Of a stretch of 64,000 bases of DNA, positions 46,113 to 55,673 are shown one piece after another (positions within the stretch are counted from its first letter, which is position 1; each line of letters begins with the position of its first letter). Under the pieces are notes generated by a model, which did not search any database, was not told the origin of the DNA, and saw only the letters and a list, made by a program, of their open reading frames with translations. Where the stretch lies: NCBI RefSeq assembly GCF_900115755.1, contig NZ_FOXQ01000011.1:119918-183917 (forward strand), written 5' to 3'. The DNA comes from Parafilimonas terrae. GTDB lineage: Bacteria; Bacteroidota; Bacteroidia; Chitinophagales; Chitinophagaceae. The translations under genes and the position numbers were made by a program.

Positions 46113-46121
46113 AGTATTACG

Positions 46122-48053
46122 ATGGCTATAAGAAGATTTATCACAGTTTGTTTTTGTTTGATCATAACCTCTTTTGTTAATGCGCAAATAAAACTTCCGC
46201 AGTTAATAAAAGACAGCATGATACTGCAGCGCGATGCGAAAATAAATATATGGGGATGGGCATCAAAAGGTGAAAAGGTAAGTGTGAAATTCAATAACAA
46301 AACCTATAAAACAACCACAGATAATGATGGTAAATGGATGGTACAATTAGCCCCCGGAAAAGCAGGCGGGCCATACACTATGGATATATCAGGCAAGAAT
46401 AAAATTTCATTGCATGATATATTGATTGGCGATGTTTGGTTATGTGCAGGCCAATCAAACATGGTGCATCAAATGGCCTTGCATGGCATTCGCTATGCAG
46501 ATGAAATTGCCAGTGCCAACAATCCTGCAATAAGGCAATTTTGGGTGCCCAATACAACCATTTTGCAGGCGCCGCAAAATGATTTGCCATCCGGTTCGTG
46601 GAAATGGGCCAACCCAAATGATGTGCAGCAATTTTCAGCCGTTGCTTATTTCTTCGCCAAATCTTTATATGAAAAATACCATGTACCAATCGGTATTATC
46701 AATGCAAGCTGGGGCGGCGTTCCCATTGAATCGATGATGAGCGAAGATGCGTTGAAAACATTTCCGTCTATACTGCAAACCGTTGAAAAAAATAAAGACA
46801 CGGCTTATGTAAACGAAACCAACCGCAAAGCATTTGCTGCCATGCAATCAATGCCTAAGCCTAAAGATAAAGGCATGAATGAAAAATGGTACGACGCATC
46901 ATACACACCGAAAGGATGGCGCACCATTGCTATTCCGGGTTATTGGGAAGACCAGGGCGTAAAAGATTTGGATGGCATTGTTTGGTATAGAAGGGAAATA
47001 GATATACCTGCATCAATGACGAATACGCCGGCTAAAGTTTTTTTAGGAAGGATTGTAGATGCAGATGAATTATATATCAACGGAACAAAAGTAGGCAGCA
47101 CTGGTTATATGTACCCACAGCGCCGTTATTCAATTCCTGATGGCGTTTTAAAAGCAGGCAAAAATTTATTTGTTGTTCGTGTTACAAACAATTTTGGCAA
47201 AGGTGGTTTTGTACCCGATAAGCCTTACCAGTTAATAGCAGGTAATGACACGATTGACCTTACCGGTTACTGGCAATATAAAGTTGGCGCTGTTAACGTC
47301 CGCCGCAAAAATGATGCGTTTACACCAGCTATTGCTTTGCAAAATCAACCAACGGCTTTATACAATTCCATGATAGCGCCATTAATTAATTATGCTATCA
47401 AAGGTTTTGTATGGTACCAGGGTGAAAGCAATACGGGCAGGTTTGAGGAATATGCAAAGCTGCAACCCGCTATGATTAACGACTGGCGCGGTAAATGGAA
47501 GCAGGATGGCCTTCCGTTTTTATTTGTACAGCTTCCCGGCTTTATGGATTATAGCTATCAGCCTGCTGAAAGTAATTGGGCATCGTTCAGGCAGGCGCAG
47601 GCAAAATCGTTATCCATTCCAAACACGGCAATGGCGGTTGCTATTGATTTAGGTGAATGGAACGATATTCATCCCGACAGGAAAAAAGAAGTTGGAGATA
47701 GATTGGCGTTAGCAGCGGAGAAGATTGCTTATAATGAAAACATAGTTTATTCAGGACCCACCTTTCAATCACAAACAATACAAGGCAATAAAATAATTGT
47801 ATCATTTACAAATACAGGCAGTGGTTTAGCAACAAGCGATGGCGAAGCGCCTGCTGAATTTGCCATTGCCGGTGATGATAAAAAATTTGTTTGGGCGAAT
47901 GCCAGCATTGAAGGAAATACAATTGTTGTATCAAGCGATGAAGTGCCCCATCCAAAATATGTGCGGTATGCCTGGGCAGACGATCCCGTCAATCCAAATT
48001 TAACGAATAAAGAAGGGTTGCCGGCAGCGCCGTTTGAAACACCCATCCACTAA
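46122..48053 (+). CDS. Secreted sialate O-acetylesterase-type esterase (paralogue 2)
   Basis: The 643-residue protein has the same architecture as the one encoded at 9026: N-terminal IKLPQLIKDSMILQRD, nucleophile block CAGQSNMVHQ, jelly-roll insert (VWYRREIDIP, ELYINGTKVG), then KGFVWYQGESNTGRFEEY and the D/H block DIHPDRK. In this cluster acetyl groups on xylan are the likely substrate rather than sialic acid. The gene starts 9 bp after the esterase gene, so they are cotranscribed. Signal peptide ends near residue 21 (SFVNAQ). Confidence 0.92.
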   Translation: MAIRRFITVCFCLIITSFVNAQIKLPQLIKDSMILQRDAKINIWGWASKGEKVSVKFNNKTYKTTTDNDGKWMVQLAPGKAGGPYTMDISGKNKISLHDILIGDVWLCAGQSNMVHQMALHGIRYADEIASANNPAIRQFWVPNTTILQAPQNDLPSGSWKWANPNDVQQFSAVAYFFAKSLYEKYHVPIGIINASWGGVPIESMMSEDALKTFPSILQTVEKNKDTAYVNETNRKAFAAMQSMPKPKDKGMNEKWYDASYTPKGWRTIAIPGYWEDQGVKDLDGIVWYRREIDIPASMTNTPAKVFLGRIVDADELYINGTKVGSTGYMYPQRRYSIPDGVLKAGKNLFVVRVTNNFGKGGFVPDKPYQLIAGNDTIDLTGYWQYKVGAVNVRRKNDAFTPAIALQNQPTALYNSMIAPLINYAIKGFVWYQGESNTGRFEEYAKLQPAMINDWRGKWKQDGLPFLFVQLPGFMDYSYQPAESNWASFRQAQAKSLSIPNTAMAVAIDLGEWNDIHPDRKKEVGDRLALAAEKIAYNENIVYSGPTFQSQTIQGNKIIVSFTNTGSGLATSDGEAPAEFAIAGDDKKFVWANASIEGNTIVVSSDEVPHPKYVRYAWADDPVNPNLTNKEGLPAAPFETPIH

Positions 48054-48243
48054 AAAAAGTTCTGCAGCAGTGTAGCCTGTATTAGATTTTTTTAAGAGTT
48101 TGGTTTAATGTATGAACAGGCTTTTAGAATTAAAACATCAGGACTTTCCTGCTAAAAAATTATCAGCACAAAAATTCAATTGATCAATAATCAAAATGTA
48201 GAAAATTAATTTGCAAACACCAATGCCATATAAACATTACCAC

Positions 48244-49785
48244 ATGAAAAAACTTTTATTCTTTTCAATCGCTATCTGCATTGCATATTTCAGCACTGCA
48301 CAGGATACAATCGTTAATGGCGTTACGTATCCAAAGCCATCCAACTTTACATCGCAGCAAAACCAGCAAAATATGATGCAGCAGTTGGGCATTACCAAAT
48401 TAAGGCCGGGGCCAAGCGGCAATGAAGCTGCGCCCAATCATGCAAATTACGATACAACTATAGCTGATCCCTGTCCTCAATTGCCGGATATTCTCACCAT
48501 GAAAGATGGTAAAAAAGTAACCACGCCTGCAATGTGGCAAACGCGCCGTGCGGAAATAATGGAGGATTATGAACGCGAAGTGTATGGAAGAATTCCGAAG
48601 GATGTGCCAAAGGTGAAATGGGAAGTGAAAGTAACCGACCGCGAATTTATATTTCCCGGTTTTATACCTGTTGTTGCCAAACAAATAGTAGGGCATGTAG
48701 ATAATAGCTCTTACCCGTTAGTGAATGTTGATATAAAAATGATGCTTGTAGTTCCCATGAATGTAAAAGCCCCCGTGCCGGTGCTGATGATGTTTGGGCA
48801 GCCATCGTTTCCTGCGCCTGCACAACCATTGAATGATGATATGGAAACATTGAATGCAACCTTTAAGGAACTGATGATAAAAACCAATCCTGCTGTAAAA
48901 AATATATTTGATAAATATCCCGCCTACTCTCCTGTTACCAAAATCAACATTAACTTTTTTGCACCGCCGCGTGTGGGCGATGCACCGCCAACAGAACAAC
49001 TGCTGGCAGCCGGCTGGGGATACTGCACCATCGACCCTGCCAGCATACAGGCCGACAACGGCGATGGCTTAACCAAAGGCATTATTGGTTTGGTGAATAA
49101 AGGCCAGCCGCGCAAACCCGACGACTGGGGCGCATTACGGGCCTGGAGTTGGGGTGCGGCAAGGGCTTTGGATTACCTTGAAACAGACAGTTTGGTAGAT
49201 GCAAAAAAAGTAGGCATTGAAGGTGTTTCAAGATATGGAAAGGCAGCATTATTAACGCTTGCATTTGAACCGCGTTTTGCAACAGCACTGGTGGGCTCGC
49301 CCGGAAAAGGCGGTGCTACTTTATTGCGCCGCAATTTTGGCGAAGCTGTTGAAAGCCTTACCGGTGGCGGGTTTTACTGGATGGCAGGTAATTTTTTAAA
49401 GTATGGAACCGAAGAATCCAAATTTGGTAAGATGACCGGCTGTGATTTGCCTGTTGACTCGCATGAATTAATTGCCTTATGTGCGCCGCGGCCTATGTTT
49501 TTAAGTTACGGTATTCCCGAAAAAGGCGATGCTAACTGGCTCGATCAGCGCGGCAGTTATAAAGCTATTATTGCTGCCGGTGCGGCTTATAAATTGCTGG
49601 GCGCAAAAGACCTCGGCGTTTCCAACGATTATACAAAAGAATACATGCCGCCTGTAAATACTGGTTTATTGGATGGCCAGCTTGCCTGGCGCCAGCACGA
49701 TGGCGGCCATACCGATGCGCCCAATTTTAAATATTTTATTCCCTGGGCTAATAAAATGCTGGGGTATGAAAAGAAAGCGCAATAA
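48244..49785 (+). CDS. CE15 4-O-methyl-glucuronoyl methylesterase
   Basis: CE15 enzymes break the ester link between lignin and the glucuronic acid side chains of xylan. The 513-residue product from ATG 48244 (signal peptide MKKLLFFSIA...STAQ) contains the nucleophile S329 in the family motif EGVSRYGKAAL, and the catalytic histidine H489 in HDGGHTDAP. CAPRPMFLSYG lies between, after the acidic residue in VDSHE. The frame is open 33 bp further upstream, but without a better start. With GH115 it covers removal of both glucuronate and its lignin ester. It ends the xylan cluster. Confidence 0.94.
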   Translation: MKKLLFFSIAICIAYFSTAQDTIVNGVTYPKPSNFTSQQNQQNMMQQLGITKLRPGPSGNEAAPNHANYDTTIADPCPQLPDILTMKDGKKVTTPAMWQTRRAEIMEDYEREVYGRIPKDVPKVKWEVKVTDREFIFPGFIPVVAKQIVGHVDNSSYPLVNVDIKMMLVVPMNVKAPVPVLMMFGQPSFPAPAQPLNDDMETLNATFKELMIKTNPAVKNIFDKYPAYSPVTKININFFAPPRVGDAPPTEQLLAAGWGYCTIDPASIQADNGDGLTKGIIGLVNKGQPRKPDDWGALRAWSWGAARALDYLETDSLVDAKKVGIEGVSRYGKAALLTLAFEPRFATALVGSPGKGGATLLRRNFGEAVESLTGGGFYWMAGNFLKYGTEESKFGKMTGCDLPVDSHELIALCAPRPMFLSYGIPEKGDANWLDQRGSYKAIIAAGAAYKLLGAKDLGVSNDYTKEYMPPVNTGLLDGQLAWRQHDGGHTDAPNFKYFIPWANKMLGYEKKAQ

Positions 49786-49829
49786 ACGTTAACCCGGATT
49801 ATGGAGTTAATGTGTTGTTGATGTAAACC

Positions 49830-49871
49830 TTGCCACAGGTGCGCAGGTAAAAATCTGTGCACCTGTGGCAA
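49830..49871. repeat. Dispersed hairpin repeat (CACAGGT variant), copy 4
   Basis: TTGCCACAGGTGC (49830-49842) pairs perfectly with GCACCTGTGGCAA (49859-49871), a 13-bp stem with a 16-base loop. It lies 45 bp after the CE15 stop codon and is the strongest stem of the family. Confidence 0.75.
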
Positions 49872-50017
49872 ATAAATCTTACGTTGATTTTATAAGAACA
49901 ACAACCAGGAATAAACCGTGGATTTCCACGCAGAAACCCTGACAAGGCAAAGTTTCTGAAAGAACGCTTCATGGCTTTTTATGTATAGCTAACAACTATA
50001 TTTTATTTTTGACAGCT

Positions 50018-51391
50018 ATGTACACAGATAGCTGGAACGATACAATTATAGCATTGGCAACGCCCCAGGGTGTTGGCGCTATTGGCGTTATTCGCTTAAG
50101 CGGCAGCAAGGCCATTGAAATAGTGAATACATTATTCGTAAAGAAAGATCTAAGCAAACAGGCATCACATACATTGCATGTTGGCATTTTAAAAGATATG
50201 GATGCAGTGATTGATGAAGTTGTTGTTTCGTTATTTATCAGCCCTCATTCCTATACAGGCGAAAATGTGGTAGAAATTTCCTGTCACGGTTCAGCTTTTA
50301 TTCAGCAAAAAATAATTGATGCCTGTATTGAAAAAGGCGCAAGGCTGGCGAAGCCCGGTGAATTTACCCAACGCGCATTTTTAAATGGCAAGCTCGATCT
50401 TACGCAGGCCGAAGCGGTAGCCGACCTCATTGCCAGCAACACAGAAGCCAGCCGTAAAACAGCTTTGCAAAATATGCGCGGCGGTTTCTCCGGTGTGCTT
50501 AAAAATTTAAGGGAACAGTTATTAAAATTTTCCGCTTTAATAGAACTGGAACTTGATTTTTCGCAGGAAGATGTGGAGTTTGCCGACCGCACACAATTTT
50601 ATGAACTGATAACATCAGCGGAACAAATAACCCGCAATTTATTACAGTCGTTCAAGTTGGGAAATGTTATCAGGAATGGCGTGCAGGTAGCAATTATCGG
50701 CAAACCCAATGCAGGCAAGTCAACATTACTGAATACATTATTGAATGAAAACCGTGCCATTGTAAGCGATATTGCAGGCACTACAAGAGATACGATTGAA
50801 GAAGTGATTAATATAGAAGGAATTTTATTCCGGTTGATTGATACGGCAGGCATCAGAACAAGCGATAATGAAATTGAAAGCATCGGCGTTGAAAAAAGTT
50901 TGGAAAAAATGCGCAATGCAGATATTGTAATTTACATGTTTGATTGTGCGCATGAAACAAAAGAAAACCTGCTGCATGAACAGGAGCAACTTACATCAGC
51001 CTGTAAAAATCATCTTCTTATTGGTAACAAGCTCGATCTAATGAATGCTGATGACATCATTAAAAAGTTTGACGGGCTTGATATTTTGTTTATATCGGCC
51101 AAAGAACATACGCATGTAAATCTTTTAAAGAAACGGCTGGTTGAAGAAGTTGTAACCGGAAATATAGAAACAGAAAATGTGGTTGTAACAAATGCACGGC
51201 ATTATGAAGCGCTGCAAAAAATAAATGATGCCTTGATTGATATAAGAAAAGGAATGGATAATAAAATCCCTGGTGACCTTATTGCATTAGACATTCGCCG
51301 GTGCCTGCATTATCTTGGGGAAATAACCGGGCTTATTACAAACGAAGATCAATTAGATTATATTTTTAGTAAGTTCTGTATCGGAAAGTAA
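50018..51391 (+). CDS. mnmE: tRNA modification GTPase MnmE
   Basis: MnmE with MnmG makes 5-carboxymethylaminomethyl uridine at the tRNA wobble position. The 457-residue protein shows the N-terminal folate-binding domain (DTIIALATPQGVGAIGVIRLSG), the G1 motif GKPNAGKST, GTTRD, DTAGIR and NKLD. The C-terminal CIGK motif carries the essential cysteine. I prefer ATG 50018 (MYTDSW) over the TTG at 50009. It is monocistronic by spacing and convergent with the response regulator gene. Confidence 0.97.
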   Translation: MYTDSWNDTIIALATPQGVGAIGVIRLSGSKAIEIVNTLFVKKDLSKQASHTLHVGILKDMDAVIDEVVVSLFISPHSYTGENVVEISCHGSAFIQQKIIDACIEKGARLAKPGEFTQRAFLNGKLDLTQAEAVADLIASNTEASRKTALQNMRGGFSGVLKNLREQLLKFSALIELELDFSQEDVEFADRTQFYELITSAEQITRNLLQSFKLGNVIRNGVQVAIIGKPNAGKSTLLNTLLNENRAIVSDIAGTTRDTIEEVINIEGILFRLIDTAGIRTSDNEIESIGVEKSLEKMRNADIVIYMFDCAHETKENLLHEQEQLTSACKNHLLIGNKLDLMNADDIIKKFDGLDILFISAKEHTHVNLLKKRLVEEVVTGNIETENVVVTNARHYEALQKINDALIDIRKGMDNKIPGDLIALDIRRCLHYLGEITGLITNEDQLDYIFSKFCIGK

Positions 51392-51416
51392 TTGCCATTA
51401 GGGCTTATCAATCCAC

Positions 51417-52031
51417 CTATATCAATCCACTCTTGATACCCTTGCTTACAAGAATGGCAGTATTCTTTGCATCAAATTTTTCAAGCAGGCTTTTGCGATG
51501 TGTATTTACCGTCGGGATACTGATAAAAAGTTTTTCAGCAATCTCAGCATTAGTGAGGCCTTCAGCAATTAATTGCAGCACTTCTTTTTCGCGTCTTGTT
51601 ACCGGGGGCAGGCTGCTATCTGATTCCCGCAAAGAAAGGCTTACTTCATGGCTCATATAAGTTTTGCCGGATGCGGCTGCAGCAATGGCTTCGAGCAATT
51701 CTGTTTTGTCTGCGTTTTTCAACACATAACCGGATGCCCCATTATCAATCATGTTGCGGATGATGGCCTGCTGGTTGAATGTACTCAACCCCAACACAAA
51801 AACAGAAGGATATTTTTCCCGTACTTCTTTGCATAAATCAATGCCGCTTTTGTCGGGCATGCTAATATCCATTAAAATCACATCGGGCTGCTGTTGTTTC
51901 AAAAAAGCAAGACAGGATGCGGCATTGGTGGCATGTCCCATCCAGTCAATATCCTTTTCATTTTGTAATAACGAGCGGATACCTTCTATCACCATATAAT
52001 GGTCGTCAACTATGAATACGCTTGCTTTCAT
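51417..52031 (-). CDS. NarL/LuxR-type response regulator
   Basis: The 204-residue protein has a receiver domain with the phosphoacceptor D55 in DVILMDISMPD, the acidic pair VDDHY at the N-terminus and the conserved lysine near VLKNADK. The C-terminal LuxR-type helix-turn-helix (about 140-200) includes TRREKEVLQLIAEGLTNAEI and VNTHRKSLLEKF. It is encoded 36 bp after the sensor kinase gene on the same strand, so the two form a two-component system. Targets are unknown; inverted repeats upstream of neighbouring genes are candidates. Confidence 0.95.
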   Translation of the reverse strand: MKASVFIVDDHYMVIEGIRSLLQNEKDIDWMGHATNAASCLAFLKQQQPDVILMDISMPDKSGIDLCKEVREKYPSVFVLGLSTFNQQAIIRNMIDNGASGYVLKNADKTELLEAIAAAASGKTYMSHEVSLSLRESDSSLPPVTRREKEVLQLIAEGLTNAEIAEKLFISIPTVNTHRKSLLEKFDAKNTAILVSKGIKSGLI

Positions 52032-52067
52032 TTCTTTGCGTTGCTTCGTTTTTTTTGTGGCAAAATC

Positions 52068-54014
52068 TTAAATTCCTATTTCAATCAACACCGACGTGCC
52101 TTTGCCTTCTCCGCCTTGCACATCAATTTTTCCTTTCAAAAAATCAACACGGTTTTGAATGTTGCCCCAGCCAATACCACTTGCCTGTGTTAATGAAGAT
52201 AAATCGAAACCTTTGCCATCATCTTCCACTGTTACTGATATTAATTTTTCGGATTCTGAATATTGTGTTTGTACCAATACATTGGTGGCTGCTGCATGTT
52301 TGATGGCATTGTTTACCAACTCCTGCACAATGCGGTAAATGGTGACGGCTGTTGTCTGTTCGATATCAGCCTTACTCATTGCCATCGAATGATAGCTTGT
52401 ACGAATAACACCACTACTGTCTATCTCATTACAAAATTCTTTCAGCGCTGTATCCAGTCCATATTTCACCAACACTTCCGGCATCATGTTATGTGCCACC
52501 CGGCGCATCTCCCTGATGGAACTGTCGAGCATATCAATGCTGCGTTCAAAGGCCTGCGCATTGTCAGGCGTCATAATTAGATTTCCTTTCATATTGCTTA
52601 ATGAATGTTTTATACCACTCAGCATTCCACCCAATCCGTCGTGGAGGTCTTTGGCAAGGCGGGTGCGTTCCTGTTCCTCGCCTTTCAATACAGCTCCAGT
52701 AGCGGTGAGTTGTTTTTCTGTTTCTAATTCATCTATCCTTGCCTGTTGTAATTTTTGCCTGTTCTTATAATTTCGGTAACTCAATAAAGAAATTAAAAGT
52801 AAGGCAACAGCGCTGCCCGCAAGAATATAGTTGAGGGTATTCTTTTGATGAAGCTCTGCTTTCTGTAATTGAATCTGTGATTCTTTTTTCTGGGTTTCGT
52901 ATTTCGTTTCAAGGTCTTCGGTATAGAAATTCAGTTCTTTCAGGTTTAAAGCGCTTTGCAACGAATCATATTTATAAGTGTAGTCTTCCGCTTCTTTAAT
53001 CTTGTTTTGTGTAAAATAAAGTTTGGAATAAGTGTTGTACAAATTCCCTAAAGCGTCTGTAGCATTTTCTTTTATGGCAATGGCAATGCCGCTATCTAAT
53101 TGGGCCCTGGCAGGCTGGTATTCTTTTTTTAGAATATATCCAAGCGACTTTGCTGCATATATTTCTGCAAGAGTTTTTTTATCGGGCATTTGTTCATCTA
53201 CTTTATCCAGCATGGACAAATACTTTTCAACGCCGGATAAATTACCAATCTTAAAATGATTATAGGAAAGATTAACCAGTGCATAAATTGTATTCACAAC
53301 ATCTTCTTCCCTTTGAGCAATGTACAGTTGTTTTGTATAGAAAAATATGCTACTGTCAATTTTATGTAAATCTGTATAAGCTGTGGCCATATTATTTAAG
53401 CCCATCATTACGGCATAAGTATTGTTGAATTTTTCACCATATTCAACGGCCCTCTTAGAATATAAAATCGTTTTTTCATATTGTTTGAGATTATAGTAAG
53501 TATTGGAGGCTGTAAGGTTACGAATGGGAAAACTGGCGCTGTCTTTAGTTTTTTCAGATAGTTCCAAACATTTTAATGCATAATCAATCGCCTGCCTGTA
53601 ATTTCCAAAGTGATTATACACGGCTGCAAGGTTATTGTAAGTTTTGGCCCGCAGTTTATCATCATTTTTTTTCTCTGCAATATCCAGGTTTTTTAAGGCA
53701 TAAGCGCTTGCATTTTTATAATCATTATTGTAGTAATAATACTCTGCAAAAGCCGTATTGATATAAGGGTCGCAGGCGGTAATACTTTTTTCTTTTGCAA
53801 AATCCTTTGCCTTATTTATGTATAAAAATGCGCTGTCAAAATTCTTTGTAGCGTACAAAGCGCTTATCTTAATGAGCAACATGATTCTTGTAGAATCATC
53901 CTTTGCTGCAGGTAATAATTTCAAAAGGCTATCTTTTTTAGAATCAGGCTGCGCACCGGCTAAAAAATGAAAGCAGGTCACTAAAATCAATAAAAGAAAA
54001 ATACATCTTCTCAT
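52068..54014 (-). CDS. TPR-containing sensor histidine kinase (NarX/DegS type)
   Basis: The 648-residue protein (ATG 54012-54014, MRRCIFLLL, signal peptide ending LAGAQ) has an exported N-terminal part of about 350 residues made of tetratricopeptide repeats. One transmembrane helix follows (YILAGSAVALLLISLLSY), a short coiled coil, a HisKA_3 dimerisation domain with the phospho-histidine in AKDLHDGLGGML, and an HATPase domain (VNNAIKHAA, VEDDGKGFD). Periplasmic TPR sensors of this type are common in Bacteroidota and may sense protein or peptide partners. The frame is open 30 bp upstream, but this start gives a normal signal peptide. Confidence 0.93.
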   Translation of the reverse strand: MRRCIFLLLILVTCFHFLAGAQPDSKKDSLLKLLPAAKDDSTRIMLLIKISALYATKNFDSAFLYINKAKDFAKEKSITACDPYINTAFAEYYYYNNDYKNASAYALKNLDIAEKKNDDKLRAKTYNNLAAVYNHFGNYRQAIDYALKCLELSEKTKDSASFPIRNLTASNTYYNLKQYEKTILYSKRAVEYGEKFNNTYAVMMGLNNMATAYTDLHKIDSSIFFYTKQLYIAQREEDVVNTIYALVNLSYNHFKIGNLSGVEKYLSMLDKVDEQMPDKKTLAEIYAAKSLGYILKKEYQPARAQLDSGIAIAIKENATDALGNLYNTYSKLYFTQNKIKEAEDYTYKYDSLQSALNLKELNFYTEDLETKYETQKKESQIQLQKAELHQKNTLNYILAGSAVALLLISLLSYRNYKNRQKLQQARIDELETEKQLTATGAVLKGEEQERTRLAKDLHDGLGGMLSGIKHSLSNMKGNLIMTPDNAQAFERSIDMLDSSIREMRRVAHNMMPEVLVKYGLDTALKEFCNEIDSSGVIRTSYHSMAMSKADIEQTTAVTIYRIVQELVNNAIKHAAATNVLVQTQYSESEKLISVTVEDDGKGFDLSSLTQASGIGWGNIQNRVDFLKGKIDVQGGEGKGTSVLIEIGI

Positions 54015-54070
54015 CTGGCTAAAATTCAATATACCAATGTGCAAAAGAAAACAAACTCCGGAACCGGGTT

Positions 54071-54088
54071 ATCATCTTTTTTAATGAT
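54071..54088. promoter_or_regulatory. Copy of the ATCAT-N8-ATGAT element upstream of the histidine kinase
   Basis: ATCATCTTTTTTAATGAT is identical to the elements at 55609 and 58592. It lies 56 bp before the histidine kinase start codon on the opposite strand, and just before the 90-bp tandem repeats. The arms are symmetric, so it could act in either direction. Confidence 0.4.
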
Positions 54089-54098
54089 TTTATTCCGG

Positions 54099-54367
54099 GA
54101 TGCCACAAAGACACCAGGGTACGAAGGTTCACGGAGATTTTTTCTTTGTGCTGCTTTGTGCTTTAGTGCTTTTGTGGCAAAAAAAGATTTAACCACAAAG
54201 ACATCAGGGCACGAAGGTTCACTAAGATTTCTTTTTTGTGCTGCTTTATGTCTTCGAGTCTTCGTGGCAAAAAAAGACTTAACCGCAAAAACACCAGGGT
54301 ACGAAGGTTCACTAAGATTTCTTTTTTGTGATTCTTTATGGCTTCGGGCCTTCGTGGCAAAAAAATC
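54099..54367. repeat. Three tandem 90-bp copies of a dispersed CACAAAGAC/ACGAAGG repeat
   Basis: The block ACGAAGGTTC recurs at 54121, 54211 and 54301, exactly 90 bp apart. Each unit starts CCACAAAGACACC-like and ends TTCGTGGCAAAAAA-like, with partial self-complementarity of the two ends. Because the unit is a multiple of three, it stays open on both strands and mimics a gene. Diverged single units occur near 55520, 58530 and 59951. Confidence 0.9.
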
Positions 54368-54412
54368 ATCTTTTTTAAGGATACCGGTGCACAAGCCCTT
54401 CTTCTACTTTTA
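54365..54412 (+). promoter_or_regulatory. Shared promoter architecture, copy A (gene at 54429)
   Basis: ATCATCTTTTTTAAGGAT (54365-54382) is followed after 22 nt by TACTTTTA (54405-54412), a match to the Bacteroidota minus-7 pattern TAnnTTTG except for the last base. The start codon is 16 nt further. The same spacing occurs at 55609 and 58592. Confidence 0.6.
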
Positions 54413-54428
54413 CACTATAATTCTTTTT

Positions 54429-55484
54429 ATGAAATCAATTATTCTTCCAATTCTATTTGCAATGCTAACGGCAAATCTTTTTGCCCAAAAACAAACTTTT
54501 GACATTGTTTCCTACAATGCGCCAACTGACTGGACTTTAAACCAGGGTAACGATTATATTTCCTATTCCCGGATAGATGGCGCTTCGTGGGCACAAATTG
54601 CCATCTATCAGCATCGCAACTGCGAAGGCGATATTCAAACCGATTTTGATAAAGACTGGAACGAACTGGTTGCATCCAATAAAACTATTTCTTCTCCTGA
54701 AAAAACGGAACCAAAAACTGCAGAAGGCTGGACGGTGATGAGCGGCAGCGGTGTGTGGCAATATAATGGTGCCAATGTAGCTTCCATCCTTACCGTTTAT
54801 TCAAACAACAGCATTTGCATTGCTGTATTATGCAATGCTACTGCACAGCCTTACCTGAAAAATTATAAAGAACTGATTGGTTCATTAGATTTAGATGCAA
54901 GTTCAGTAAGTGAAACAAATAATCAAACGAATACTGAAACTGAAACGAATTCAAATCCAAATACAAACAATACTACCATTTCTGGTTTATGGACAAATTA
55001 TATTCTTGAGACTACAGGTTATAATGTAGGCGGAAGGCCACAATACACTGCCGGCTACCTCAGAAAGGAATATCAGTTTAATGCAGATGGCACTTACACG
55101 TTTCGCAATAAACAATGGCTCACCAAAGCGCCTGATATTACTTTCTTGTATGAAACAGGCACTTATTCTGTAAACGGAAATCAATTAACCATTACTCCTA
55201 AAAATGGAAAAAGTGGTTTTTGGGCAAAGACGAATAGTTCTAAAGAATGGGGCAGGATGAAAAAATATGCTGACTATAAATTGGAGAAGACCACTTATAC
55301 TTTTGAAATAAGTATAGACCCAACCTACGGAAATACAATCATCCTTAAAGCGGGCAACCCAACTACCAGAGATGGCGGACAATTTAATGCGCCCAACGAG
55401 CATTATGAATTTCGTTATTCATTCCGGAAAGAAGAATCGTTGATTGATAATCCGCCGGGATTTAAAATCAATGCTGCAAATTAA
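54429..55484 (+). CDS. Exported protein with lipocalin-like C-terminal domain
   Basis: From ATG 54429 the product is 351 residues, with signal peptide MKSIILPILFAMLTANLFAQ. The N-terminal half (about 22-150, DWTLNQGNDYISYSRIDG and WTVMSGSGVWQYN) resembles a PsbP/SCP-type beta-alpha-beta domain. A Thr/Asn-rich linker follows (about 155-180), then a lipocalin-like domain (GLWTNYI, YQFNADGTYTFRN, GTYSVNGNQLTITPKNGK). The function is unknown. The frame is open from 54039, but those 130 residues are translated dispersed repeats without a signal peptide, so I reject the longer form. It is divergent from the two-component system. Confidence 0.8.
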   Translation: MKSIILPILFAMLTANLFAQKQTFDIVSYNAPTDWTLNQGNDYISYSRIDGASWAQIAIYQHRNCEGDIQTDFDKDWNELVASNKTISSPEKTEPKTAEGWTVMSGSGVWQYNGANVASILTVYSNNSICIAVLCNATAQPYLKNYKELIGSLDLDASSVSETNNQTNTETETNSNPNTNNTTISGLWTNYILETTGYNVGGRPQYTAGYLRKEYQFNADGTYTFRNKQWLTKAPDITFLYETGTYSVNGNQLTITPKNGKSGFWAKTNSSKEWGRMKKYADYKLEKTTYTFEISIDPTYGNTIILKAGNPTTRDGGQFNAPNEHYEFRYSFRKEESLIDNPPGFKINAAN

Positions 55485-55608
55485 TCATCATTATTATCTT
55501 CAAAAATGCAGTAAGCCAATTTAGCCACTAAAGCACCAGGACACTAAAACTAACAAAGAAAAAATTTTTGTGAGTCTTCTCCTCTTTGAGCCTTTGAGGT
55601 GAGAAAAA

Positions 55609-55656
55609 ATCATCTTTTTTAATGATACCTCACCTCTTATGCTCCTGTTATTTTTA
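55609..55656 (+). promoter_or_regulatory. Shared promoter architecture, copy B (gene at 55674)
   Basis: ATCATCTTTTTTAATGAT (55609-55626), 22 nt, then TATTTTTA (55649-55656); the start codon is 17 nt further. Upstream, 55520-55600 is a diverged copy of the dispersed repeat (GCCACTAAAGCACCAGG... GCCTTTGAGGTGAG). Confidence 0.6.
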
Positions 55657-55673
55657 CTACACAATTTTTTAGT

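Noticed and set aside
33397..49785. Search for SusC/SusD, TonB receptors or a hybrid two-component regulator in the xylan cluster.
   Set aside because: None of the open frames has TonB plug/barrel or SusD-like features.
54026..54428. Apparent coding sequence on both strands across the 90-bp repeats, including a longer version of the 54429 gene.
   Set aside because: The frames are translations of a dispersed intergenic repeat. A clean signal peptide begins at 54429, and the promoter-like elements lie inside the rejected extension.
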